From the NCBI GenBank assembly GCA_031841125.1, contig JAJSSI010000034.1, positions 1-64,000 on the forward strand: DNA of 64,000 bases, written 5' to 3'. The notes beneath the pieces are model-generated. The model did no database searches, was not told where the DNA came from, and saw nothing but the letters and a program-made list of their open reading frames with translations. The stretch comes from Acanthococcus lagerstroemiae. Lineage: Eukaryota > Arthropoda > Insecta > Hemiptera > Eriococcidae. Both the position numbers and the translations under genes were made by a program. Numbering within the stretch: the stretch's first letter is position 1; each line of letters begins with the position of its first letter. This document shows positions 49,401-61,850 of this stretch, piece after piece.

Positions 49401-52400
49401 GCGGCGACCCTCCGTTCTTGAGGTACACTCAAAAAAGTTGGGAAAATTGATCAATTTGGGTCAAAAAATGACTCTAGCTCAATTTCGACAACGGATTCGA
49501 ATTCGTCTCGAAAAATTGAGTACTTAGCACCAGCGCCGACGCCGTAGCTCCCCGAAAATTTTTTCGCCCAAAAAAAGACATGATGTATAGTATGGAGAAA
49601 TTTTCAAAATTTGAAAAAATCAAAAATTTCAAATTAATGAGTGTTTCTTACTCAGTTTTTCACGCTGAGTTCGAATAAGTGGTTCCCATTTGGCGGCGAC
49701 CCTCCGTTCTTGAGGTACACTCAAAAAAGTTGGGAAAATTGATCAATTTGGGTCAAAAAATGACTCTAGCTCAATTTCGACAACGGATTCGAATTCGTCT
49801 CGAAAAATTGAGTACTTAGCACCAGCGCCGACGCCGTAGCTCCCCGAAAATTTTTTCGCCCAAAAAAAGACATGATGTATAGTATGGAGAAATTTTCAAA
49901 ATTTGAAAAAATCAAAAATTTCAAATTAATGAGTGTTTCTTACTCAGTTTTTCACGCTGAGTTCGAATAAGTGGTTCCCATTTGGCGGCGACCCTCCGTT
50001 CTTGAGGTACACTCAAAAAAGTTGGGAAAATTGATCAATTTGGGTCAAAAAATGACTCTAGCTCAATTTCGACAACGGATTCGAATTCGTCTCGAAAAAT
50101 TGAGTACTTAGCACCAGCGCCGACGCCGTAGCTCCCCGAAAATTTTTTCGCCCAAAAAAAGACATGATGTATAGTATGGAGAAATTTTCAAAATTTGAAA
50201 AAATCAAAAATTTCAAATTAATGAGTGTTTCTTACTCAGTTTTTCACGCTGAGTTCGAATAAGTGGTTCCCATTTGGCGGCGACCCTCCGTTCTTGAGGT
50301 ACACTCAAAAAAGTTGGGAAAATTGATCAATTTGGGTCAAAAAATGACTCTAGCTCAATTTCGACAACGGATTCGAATTCGTCTCGAAAAATTGAGTACT
50401 TAGCACCAGCGCCGACGCCGTAGCTCCCCGAAAATTTTTTCGCCCAAAAAAAGACATGATGTATAGTATGGAGAAATTTTCAAAATTTGAAAAAATCAAA
50501 AATTTCAAATTAATGAGTGTTTCTTACTCAGTTTTTCACGCTGAGTTCGAATAAGTGGTTCCCATTTGGCGGCGACCCTCCGTTCTTGAGGTACACTCAA
50601 AAAAGTTGGGAAAATTGATCAATTTGGGTCAAAAAATGACTCTAGCTCAATTTCGACAACGGATTCGAATTCGTCTCGAAAAATTGAGTACTTAGCACCA
50701 GCGCCGACGCCGTAGCTCCCCGAAAATTTTTTCGCCCAAAAAAAGACATGATGTATAGTATGGAGAAATTTTCAAAATTTGAAAAAATCAAAAATTTCAA
50801 ATTAATGAGTGTTTCTTACTCAGTTTTTCACGCTGAGTTCGAATAAGTGGTTCCCATTTGGCGGCGACCCTCCGTTCTTGAGGTACACTCAAAAAAGTTG
50901 GGAAAATTGATCAATTTGGGTCAAAAAATGACTCTAGCTCAATTTCGACAACGGATTCGAATTCGTCTCGAAAAATTGAGTACTTAGCACCAGCGCCGAC
51001 GCCGTAGCTCCCCGAAAATTTTTTCGCCCAAAAAAAGACATGATGTATAGTATGGAGAAATTTTCAAAATTTGAAAAAATCAAAAATTTCAAATTAATGA
51101 GTGTTTCTTACTCAGTTTTTCACGCTGAGTTCGAATAAGTGGTTCCCATTTGGCGGCGACCCTCCGTTCTTGAGGTACACTCAAAAAAGTTGGGAAAATT
51201 GATCAATTTGGGTCAAAAAATGACTCTAGCTCAATTTCGACAACGGATTCGAATTCGTCTCGAAAAATTGAGTACTTAGCACCAGCGCCGACGCCGTAGC
51301 TCCCCGAAAATTTTTTCGCCCAAAAAAAGACATGATGTATAGTATGGAGAAATTTTCAAAATTTGAAAAAATCAAAAATTTCAAATTAATGAGTGTTTCT
51401 TACTCAGTTTTTCACGCTGAGTTCGAATAAGTGGTTCCCATTTGGCGGCGACCCTCCGTTCTTGAGGTACACTCAAAAAAGTTGGGAAAATTGATCAATT
51501 TGGGTCAAAAAATGACTCTAGCTCAATTTCGACAACGGATTCGAATTCGTCTCGAAAAATTGAGTACTTAGCACCAGCGCCGACGCCGTAGCTCCCCGAA
51601 AATTTTTTCGCCCAAAAAAAGACATGATGTATAGTATGGAGAAATTTTCAAAATTTGAAAAAATCAAAAATTTCAAATTAATGAGTGTTTCTTACTCAGT
51701 TTTTCACGCTGAGTTCGAATAAGTGGTTCCCATTTGGCGGCGACCCTCCGTTCTTGAGGTACACTCAAAAAAGTTGGGAAAATTGATCAATTTGGGTCAA
51801 AAAATGACTCTAGCTCAATTTCGACAACGGATTCGAATTCGTCTCGAAAAATTGAGTACTTAGCACCAGCGCCGACGCCGTAGCTCCCCGAAAATTTTTT
51901 CGCCCAAAAAAAGACATGATGTATAGTATGGAGAAATTTTCAAAATTTGAAAAAATCAAAAATTTCAAATTAATGAGTGTTTCTTACTCAGTTTTTCACG
52001 CTGAGTTCGAATAAGTGGTTCCCATTTGGCGGCGACCCTCCGTTCTTGAGGTACACTCAAAAAAGTTGGGAAAATTGATCAATTTGGGTCAAAAAATGAC
52101 TCTAGCTCAATTTCGACAACGGATTCGAATTCGTCTCGAAAAATTGAGTACTTAGCACCAGCGCCGACGCCGTAGCTCCCCGAAAATTTTTTCGCCCAAA
52201 AAAAGACATGATGTATAGTATGGAGAAATTTTCAAAATTTGAAAAAATCAAAAATTTCAAATTAATGAGTGTTTCTTACTCAGTTTTTCACGCTGAGTTC
52301 GAATAAGTGGTTCCCATTTGGCGGCGACCCTCCGTTCTTGAGGTACACTCAAAAAAGTTGGGAAAATTGATCAATTTGGGTCAAAAAATGACTCTAGCTC

Positions 52401-55400
52401 AATTTCGACAACGGATTCGAATTCGTCTCGAAAAATTGAGTACTTAGCACCAGCGCCGACGCCGTAGCTCCCCGAAAATTTTTTCGCCCAAAAAAAGACA
52501 TGATGTATAGTATGGAGAAATTTTCAAAATTTGAAAAAATCAAAAATTTCAAATTAATGAGTGTTTCTTACTCAGTTTTTCACGCTGAGTTCGAATAAGT
52601 GGTTCCCATTTGGCGGCGACCCTCCGTTCTTGAGGTACACTCAAAAAAGTTGGGAAAATTGATCAATTTGGGTCAAAAAATGACTCTAGCTCAATTTCGA
52701 CAACGGATTCGAATTCGTCTCGAAAAATTGAGTACTTAGCACCAGCGCCGACGCCGTAGCTCCCCGAAAATTTTTTCGCCCAAAAAAAGACATGATGTAT
52801 AGTATGGAGAAATTTTCAAAATTTGAAAAAATCAAAAATTTCAAATTAATGAGTGTTTCTTACTCAGTTTTTCACGCTGAGTTCGAATAAGTGGTTCCCA
52901 TTTGGCGGCGACCCTCCGTTCTTGAGGTACACTCAAAAAAGTTGGGAAAATTGATCAATTTGGGTCAAAAAATGACTCTAGCTCAATTTCGACAACGGAT
53001 TCGAATTCGTCTCGAAAAATTGAGTACTTAGCACCAGCGCCGACGCCGTAGCTCCCCGAAAATTTTTTCGCCCAAAAAAAGACATGATGTATAGTATGGA
53101 GAAATTTTCAAAATTTGAAAAAATCAAAAATTTCAAATTAATGAGTGTTTCTTACTCAGTTTTTCACGCTGAGTTCGAATAAGTGGTTCCCATTTGGCGG
53201 CGACCCTCCGTTCTTGAGGTACACTCAAAAAAGTTGGGAAAATTGATCAATTTGGGTCAAAAAATGACTCTAGCTCAATTTCGACAACGGATTCGAATTC
53301 GTCTCGAAAAATTGAGTACTTAGCACCAGCGCCGACGCCGTAGCTCCCCGAAAATTTTTTCGCCCAAAAAAAGACATGATGTATAGTATGGAGAAATTTT
53401 CAAAATTTGAAAAAATCAAAAATTTCAAATTAATGAGTGTTTCTTACTCAGTTTTTCACGCTGAGTTCGAATAAGTGGTTCCCATTTGGCGGCGACCCTC
53501 CGTTCTTGAGGTACACTCAAAAAAGTTGGGAAAATTGATCAATTTGGGTCAAAAAATGACTCTAGCTCAATTTCGACAACGGATTCGAATTCGTCTCGAA
53601 AAATTGAGTACTTAGCACCAGCGCCGACGCCGTAGCTCCCCGAAAATTTTTTCGCCCAAAAAAAGACATGATGTATAGTATGGAGAAATTTTCAAAATTT
53701 GAAAAAATCAAAAATTTCAAATTAATGAGTGTTTCTTACTCAGTTTTTCACGCTGAGTTCGAATAAGTGGTTCCCATTTGGCGGCGACCCTCCGTTCTTG
53801 AGGTACACTCAAAAAAGTTGGGAAAATTGATCAATTTGGGTCAAAAAATGACTCTAGCTCAATTTCGACAACGGATTCGAATTCGTCTCGAAAAATTGAG
53901 TACTTAGCACCAGCGCCGACGCCGTAGCTCCCCGAAAATTTTTTCGCCCAAAAAAAGACATGATGTATAGTATGGAGAAATTTTCAAAATTTGAAAAAAT
54001 CAAAAATTTCAAATTAATGAGTGTTTCTTACTCAGTTTTTCACGCTGAGTTCGAATAAGTGGTTCCCATTTGGCGGCGACCCTCCGTTCTTGAGGTACAC
54101 TCAAAAAAGTTGGGAAAATTGATCAATTTGGGTCAAAAAATGACTCTAGCTCAATTTCGACAACGGATTCGAATTCGTCTCGAAAAATTGAGTACTTAGC
54201 ACCAGCGCCGACGCCGTAGCTCCCCGAAAATTTTTTCGCCCAAAAAAAGACATGATGTATAGTATGGAGAAATTTTCAAAATTTGAAAAAATCAAAAATT
54301 TCAAATTAATGAGTGTTTCTTACTCAGTTTTTCACGCTGAGTTCGAATAAGTGGTTCCCATTTGGCGGCGACCCTCCGTTCTTGAGGTACACTCAAAAAA
54401 GTTGGGAAAATTGATCAATTTGGGTCAAAAAATGACTCTAGCTCAATTTCGACAACGGATTCGAATTCGTCTCGAAAAATTGAGTACTTAGCACCAGCGC
54501 CGACGCCGTAGCTCCCCGAAAATTTTTTCGCCCAAAAAAAGACATGATGTATAGTATGGAGAAATTTTCAAAATTTGAAAAAATCAAAAATTTCAAATTA
54601 ATGAGTGTTTCTTACTCAGTTTTTCACGCTGAGTTCGAATAAGTGGTTCCCATTTGGCGGCGACCCTCCGTTCTTGAGGTACACTCAAAAAAGTTGGGAA
54701 AATTGATCAATTTGGGTCAAAAAATGACTCTAGCTCAATTTCGACAACGGATTCGAATTCGTCTCGAAAAATTGAGTACTTAGCACCAGCGCCGACGCCG
54801 TAGCTCCCCGAAAATTTTTTCGCCCAAAAAAAGACATGATGTATAGTATGGAGAAATTTTCAAAATTTGAAAAAATCAAAAATTTCAAATTAATGAGTGT
54901 TTCTTACTCAGTTTTTCACGCTGAGTTCGAATAAGTGGTTCCCATTTGGCGGCGACCCTCCGTTCTTGAGGTACACTCAAAAAAGTTGGGAAAATTGATC
55001 AATTTGGGTCAAAAAATGACTCTAGCTCAATTTCGACAACGGATTCGAATTCGTCTCGAAAAATTGAGTACTTAGCACCAGCGCCGACGCCGTAGCTCCC
55101 CGAAAATTTTTTCGCCCAAAAAAAGACATGATGTATAGTATGGAGAAATTTTCAAAATTTGAAAAAATCAAAAATTTCAAATTAATGAGTGTTTCTTACT
55201 CAGTTTTTCACGCTGAGTTCGAATAAGTGGTTCCCATTTGGCGGCGACCCTCCGTTCTTGAGGTACACTCAAAAAAGTTGGGAAAATTGATCAATTTGGG
55301 TCAAAAAATGACTCTAGCTCAATTTCGACAACGGATTCGAATTCGTCTCGAAAAATTGAGTACTTAGCACCAGCGCCGACGCCGTAGCTCCCCGAAAATT

Positions 55401-58400
55401 TTTTCGCCCAAAAAAAGACATGATGTATAGTATGGAGAAATTTTCAAAATTTGAAAAAATCAAAAATTTCAAATTAATGAGTGTTTCTTACTCAGTTTTT
55501 CACGCTGAGTTCGAATAAGTGGTTCCCATTTGGCGGCGACCCTCCGTTCTTGAGGTACACTCAAAAAAGTTGGGAAAATTGATCAATTTGGGTCAAAAAA
55601 TGACTCTAGCTCAATTTCGACAACGGATTCGAATTCGTCTCGAAAAATTGAGTACTTAGCACCAGCGCCGACGCCGTAGCTCCCCGAAAATTTTTTCGCC
55701 CAAAAAAAGACATGATGTATAGTATGGAGAAATTTTCAAAATTTGAAAAAATCAAAAATTTCAAATTAATGAGTGTTTCTTACTCAGTTTTTCACGCTGA
55801 GTTCGAATAAGTGGTTCCCATTTGGCGGCGACCCTCCGTTCTTGAGGTACACTCAAAAAAGTTGGGAAAATTGATCAATTTGGGTCAAAAAATGACTCTA
55901 GCTCAATTTCGACAACGGATTCGAATTCGTCTCGAAAAATTGAGTACTTAGCACCAGCGCCGACGCCGTAGCTCCCCGAAAATTTTTTCGCCCAAAAAAA
56001 GACATGATGTATAGTATGGAGAAATTTTCAAAATTTGAAAAAATCAAAAATTTCAAATTAATGAGTGTTTCTTACTCAGTTTTTCACGCTGAGTTCGAAT
56101 AAGTGGTTCCCATTTGGCGGCGACCCTCCGTTCTTGAGGTACACTCAAAAAAGTTGGGAAAATTGATCAATTTGGGTCAAAAAATGACTCTAGCTCAATT
56201 TCGACAACGGATTCGAATTCGTCTCGAAAAATTGAGTACTTAGCACCAGCGCCGACGCCGTAGCTCCCCGAAAATTTTTTCGCCCAAAAAAAGACATGAT
56301 GTATAGTATGGAGAAATTTTCAAAATTTGAAAAAATCAAAAATTTCAAATTAATGAGTGTTTCTTACTCAGTTTTTCACGCTGAGTTCGAATAAGTGGTT
56401 CCCATTTGGCGGCGACCCTCCGTTCTTGAGGTACACTCAAAAAAGTTGGGAAAATTGATCAATTTGGGTCAAAAAATGACTCTAGCTCAATTTCGACAAC
56501 GGATTCGAATTCGTCTCGAAAAATTGAGTACTTAGCACCAGCGCCGACGCCGTAGCTCCCCGAAAATTTTTTCGCCCAAAAAAAGACATGATGTATAGTA
56601 TGGAGAAATTTTCAAAATTTGAAAAAATCAAAAATTTCAAATTAATGAGTGTTTCTTACTCAGTTTTTCACGCTGAGTTCGAATAAGTGGTTCCCATTTG
56701 GCGGCGACCCTCCGTTCTTGAGGTACACTCAAAAAAGTTGGGAAAATTGATCAATTTGGGTCAAAAAATGACTCTAGCTCAATTTCGACAACGGATTCGA
56801 ATTCGTCTCGAAAAATTGAGTACTTAGCACCAGCGCCGACGCCGTAGCTCCCGAAAATTTTTTCGCCCAAAAAAAGACATGATGTATAGTATGGAGAAAT
56901 TTTCAAAATTTGAAAAAATCAAAAATTTCAAATTAATGAGTGTTTCTTACTCAGTTTTTCACGCTGAGTTCGAATAAGTGGTTCCCATTTGGCGGCGACC
57001 CTCCGTTCTTGAGGTACACTCAAAAAAGTTGGGAAAATTGATCAATTTGGGTCAAAAAATGACTCTAGCTCAATTTCGACAACGGATTCGAATTCGTCTC
57101 GAAAAATTGAGTACTTAGCACCAGCGCCGACGCCGTAGCTCCCCGAAAATTTTTTCGCCCAAAAAAAGACATGATGTATAGTATGGAGAAATTTTCAAAA
57201 TTTGAAAAAATCAAAAATTTCAAATTAATGAGTGTTTCTTACTCAGTTTTTCACGCTGAGTTCGAATAAGTGGTTCCCATTTGGCGGCGACCCTCCGTTC
57301 TTGAGGTACACTCAAAAAAGTTGGGAAAATTGATCAATTTGGGTCAAAAAATGACTCTAGCTCAATTTCGACAACGGATTCGAATTCGTCTCGAAAAATT
57401 GAGTACTTAGCACCAGCGCCGACGCCGTAGCTCCCCGAAAATTTTTTCGCCCAAAAAAAGACATGATGTATAGTATGGAGAAATTTTCAAAATTTGAAAA
57501 AATCAAAAATTTCAAATTAATGAGTGTTTCTTACTCAGTTTTTCACGCTGAGTTCGAATAAGTGGTTCCCATTTGGCGGCGACCCTCCGTTCTTGAGGTA
57601 CACTCAAAAAAGTTGGGAAAATTGATCAATTTGGGTCAAAAAATGACTCTAGCTCAATTTCGACAACGGATTCGAATTCGTCTCGAAAAATTGAGTACTT
57701 AGCACCAGCGCCGACGCCGTAGCTCCCCGAAAATTTTTTCGCCCAAAAAAAGACATGATGTATAGTATGGAGAAATTTTCAAAATTTGAAAAAATCAAAA
57801 ATTTCAAATTAATGAGTGTTTCTTACTCAGTTTTTCACGCTGAGTTCGAATAAGTGGTTCCCATTTGGCGGCGACCCTCCGTTCTTGAGGTACACTCAAA
57901 AAAGTTGGGAAAATTGATCAATTTGGGTCAAAAAATGACTCTAGCTCAATTTCGACAACGGATTCGAATTCGTCTCGAAAAATTGAGTACTTAGCACCAG
58001 CGCCGACGCCGTAGCTCCCCGAAAATTTTTTCGCCCAAAAAAAGACATGATGTATAGTATGGAGAAATTTTCAAAATTTGAAAAAATCAAAAATTTCAAA
58101 TTAATGAGTGTTTCTTACTCAGTTTTTCACGCTGAGTTCGAATAAGTGGTTCCCATTTGGCGGCGACCCTCCGTTCTTGAGGTACACTCAAAAAAGTTGG
58201 GAAAATTGATCAATTTGGGTCAAAAAATGACTCTAGCTCAATTTCGACAACGGATTCGAATTCGTCTCGAAAAATTGAGTACTTAGCACCAGCGCCGACG
58301 CCGTAGCTCCCCGAAAATTTTTTCGCCCAAAAAAAGACATGATGTATAGTATGGAGAAATTTTCAAAATTTGAAAAAATCAAAAATTTCAAATTAATGAG

Positions 58401-60963
58401 TGTTTCTTACTCAGTTTTTCACGCTGAGTTCGAATAAGTGGTTCCCATTTGGCGGCGACCCTCCGTTCTTGAGGTACACTCAAAAAAGTTGGGAAAATTG
58501 ATCAATTTGGGTCAAAAAATGACTCTAGCTCAATTTCGACAACGGATTCGAATTCGTCTCGAAAAATTGAGTACTTAGCACCAGCGCCGACGCCGTAGCT
58601 CCCCGAAAATTTTTTCGCCCAAAAAAAGACATGATGTATAGTATGGAGAAATTTTCAAAATTTGAAAAAATCAAAAATTTCAAATTAATGAGTGTTTCTT
58701 ACTCAGTTTTTCACGCTGAGTTCGAATAAGTGGTTCCCATTTGGCGGCGACCCTCCGTTCTTGAGGTACACTCAAAAAAGTTGGGAAAATTGATCAATTT
58801 GGGTCAAAAAATGACTCTAGCTCAATTTCGACAACGGATTCGAATTCGTCTCGAAAAATTGAGTACTTAGCACCAGCGCCGACGCCGTAGCTCCCCGAAA
58901 ATTTTTTCGCCCAAAAAAAGACATGATGTATAGTATGGAGAAATTTTCAAAATTTGAAAAAATCAAAAATTTCAAATTAATGAGTGTTTCTTACTCAGTT
59001 TTTCACGCTGAGTTCGAATAAGTGGTTCCCATTTGGCGGCGACCCTCCGTTCTTGAGGTACACTCAAAAAAGTTGGGAAAATTGATCAATTTGGGTCAAA
59101 AAATGACTCTAGCTCAATTTCGACAACGGATTCGAATTCGTCTCGAAAAATTGAGTACTTAGCACCAGCGCCGACGCCGTAGCTCCCCGAAAATTTTTTC
59201 GCCCAAAAAAAGACATGATGTATAGTATGGAGAAATTTTCAAAATTTGAAAAAATCAAAAATTTCAAATTAATGAGTGTTTCTTACTCAGTTTTTCACGC
59301 TGAGTTCGAATAAGTGGTTCCCATTTGGCGGCGACCCTCCGTTCTTGAGGTACACTCAAAAAAGTTGGGAAAATTGATCAATTTGGGTCAAAAAATGACT
59401 CTAGCTCAATTTCGACAACGGATTCGAATTCGTCTCGAAAAATTGAGTACTTAGCACCAGCGCCGACGCCGTAGCTCCCCGAAAATTTTTTCGCCCAAAA
59501 AAAGACATGATGTATAGTATGGAGAAATTTTCAAAATTTGAAAAAATCAAAAATTTCAAATTAATGAGTGTTTCTTACTCAGTTTTTCACGCTGAGTTCG
59601 AATAAGTGGTTCCCATTTGGCGGCGACCCTCCGTTCTTGAGGTACACTCAAAAAAGTTGGGAAAATTGATCAATTTGGGTCAAAAAATGACTCTAGCTCA
59701 ATTTCGACAACGGATTCGAATTCGTCTCGAAAAATTGAGTACTTAGCACCAGCGCCGACGCCGTAGCTCCCCGAAAATTTTTTCGCCCAAAAAAAGACAT
59801 GATGTATAGTATGGAGAAATTTTCAAAATTTGAAAAAATCAAAAATTTCAAATTAATGAGTGTTTCTTACTCAGTTTTTCACGCTGAGTTCGAATAAGTG
59901 GTTCCCATTTGGCGGCGACCCTCCGTTCTTGAGGTACACTCAAAAAAGTTGGGAAAATTGATCAATTTGGGTCAAAAAATGACTCTAGCTCAATTTCGAC
60001 AACGGATTCGAATTCGTCTCGAAAAATTGAGTACTTAGCACCAGCGCCGACGCCGTAGCTCCCCGAAAATTTTTTCGCCCAAAAAAAGACATGATGTATA
60101 GTATGGAGAAATTTTCAAAATTTGAAAAAATCAAAAATTTCAAATTAATGAGTGTTTCTTACTCAGTTTTTCACGCTGAGTTCGAATAAGTGGTTCCCAT
60201 TTGGCGGCGACCCTCCGTTCTTGAGGTACACTCAAAAAAGTTGGGAAAATTGATCAATTTGGGTCAAAAAATGACTCTAGCTCAATTTCGACAACGGATT
60301 CGAATTCGTCTCGAAAAATTGAGTACTTAGCACCAGCGCCGACGCCGTAGCTCCCCGAAAATTTTTTCGCCCAAAAAAAGACATGATGTATAGTATGGAG
60401 AAATTTTCAAAATTTGAAAAAATCAAAAATTTCAAATTAATGAGTGTTTCTTACTCAGTTTTTCACGCTGAGTTCGAATAAGTGGTTCCCATTTGGCGGC
60501 GACCCTCCGTTCTTGAGGTACACTCAAAAAAGTTGGGAAAATTGATCAATTTGGGTCAAAAAATGACTCTAGCTCAATTTCGACAACGGATTCGAATTCG
60601 TCTCGAAAAATTGAGTACTTAGCACCAGCGCCGACGCCGTAGCTCCCCGAAAATTTTTTCGCCCAAAAAAAGACATGATGTATAGTATGGAGAAATTTTC
60701 AAAATTTGAAAAAATCAAAAATTTCAAATTAATGAGTGTTTCTTACTCAGTTTTTCACGCTGAGTTCGAATAAGTGGTTCCCATTTGGCGGCGACCCTCC
60801 GTTCTTGAGGTACACTCAAAAAAGTTGGGAAAATTGATCAATTTGGGTCAAAAAATGACTCTAGCTCAATTTCGACAACGGATTCGAATTCGTCTCGAAA
60901 AATTGAGTACTTAGCACCAGCGCCGACGCCGTAGCTCCCCGAAAATTTTTTCGCCCAAAAAAA

Positions 60964-60984
60964 GACATGATGTATAGTATTTTC
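60964..60984 (+). repeat. 8-bp linker deletion in the core (copy 211)
   Basis: AGTATGGAGAAATTTTC becomes AGTATTTTC; spacing is 284 bp. The rest of the unit is consensus. Confidence 0.85.
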
Positions 60985-61831
60985 AAAATTTGAAAAAATC
61001 AAAAATTTCAAATTAATGAGTGTTTCTTACTCAGTTTTTCACGCTGAGTTCGAATAAGTGGTTCCCATTTGGCGGCGACCCTCCGTTCTTGAGGTACACT
61101 CAAAAAAGTTGGGAAAATTGATCAATTTGGGTCAAAAAATGACTCTAGCTCAATTTCGACAACGGATTCGAATTCGTCTCGAAAAATTGAGTACTTAGCA
61201 CCAGCGCCGACGCCGTAGCTCCCCGAAAATTTTTTCGCCCAAAAAAAGACATGATGTATAGTATGGAGAAATTTTCAAAATTTGAAAAAATCAAAAATTT
61301 CAAATTAATGAGTGTTTCTTACTCAGTTTTTCACGCTGAGTTCGAATAAGTGGTTCCCATTTGGCGGCGACCCTCCGTTCTTGAGGTACACTCAAAAAAG
61401 TTGGGAAAATTGATCAATTTGGGTCAAAAAATGACTCTAGCTCAATTTCGACAACGGATTCGAATTCGTCTCGAAAAATTGAGTACTTAGCACCAGCGCC
61501 GACGCCGTAGCTCCCCGAAAATTTTTTCGCCCAAAAAAAGACATGATGTATAGTATGGAGAAATTTTCAAAATTTGAAAAAATCAAAAATTTCAAATTAA
61601 TGAGTGTTTCTTACTCAGTTTTTCACGCTGAGTTCGAATAAGTGGTTCCCATTTGGCGGCGACCCTCCGTTCTTGAGGTACACTCAAAAAAGTTGGGAAA
61701 ATTGATCAATTTGGGTCAAAAAATGACTCTAGCTCAATTTCGACAACGGATTCGAATTCGTCTCGAAAAATTGAGTACTTAGCACCAGCGCCGACGCCGT
61801 AGCTCCCCGAAAATTTTTTCGCCCAAAAAAA

Positions 61832-61850
61832 GACATGATGTATAGATTTT
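61832..61850 (+). repeat. 9-bp linker deletion in the core (copy 214)
   Basis: TATAGTATGGAGAAATTTTC becomes TATAGATTTTC; spacing is 283 bp. It lies three units after the 8-bp deletion and in the same linker segment. Confidence 0.85.
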
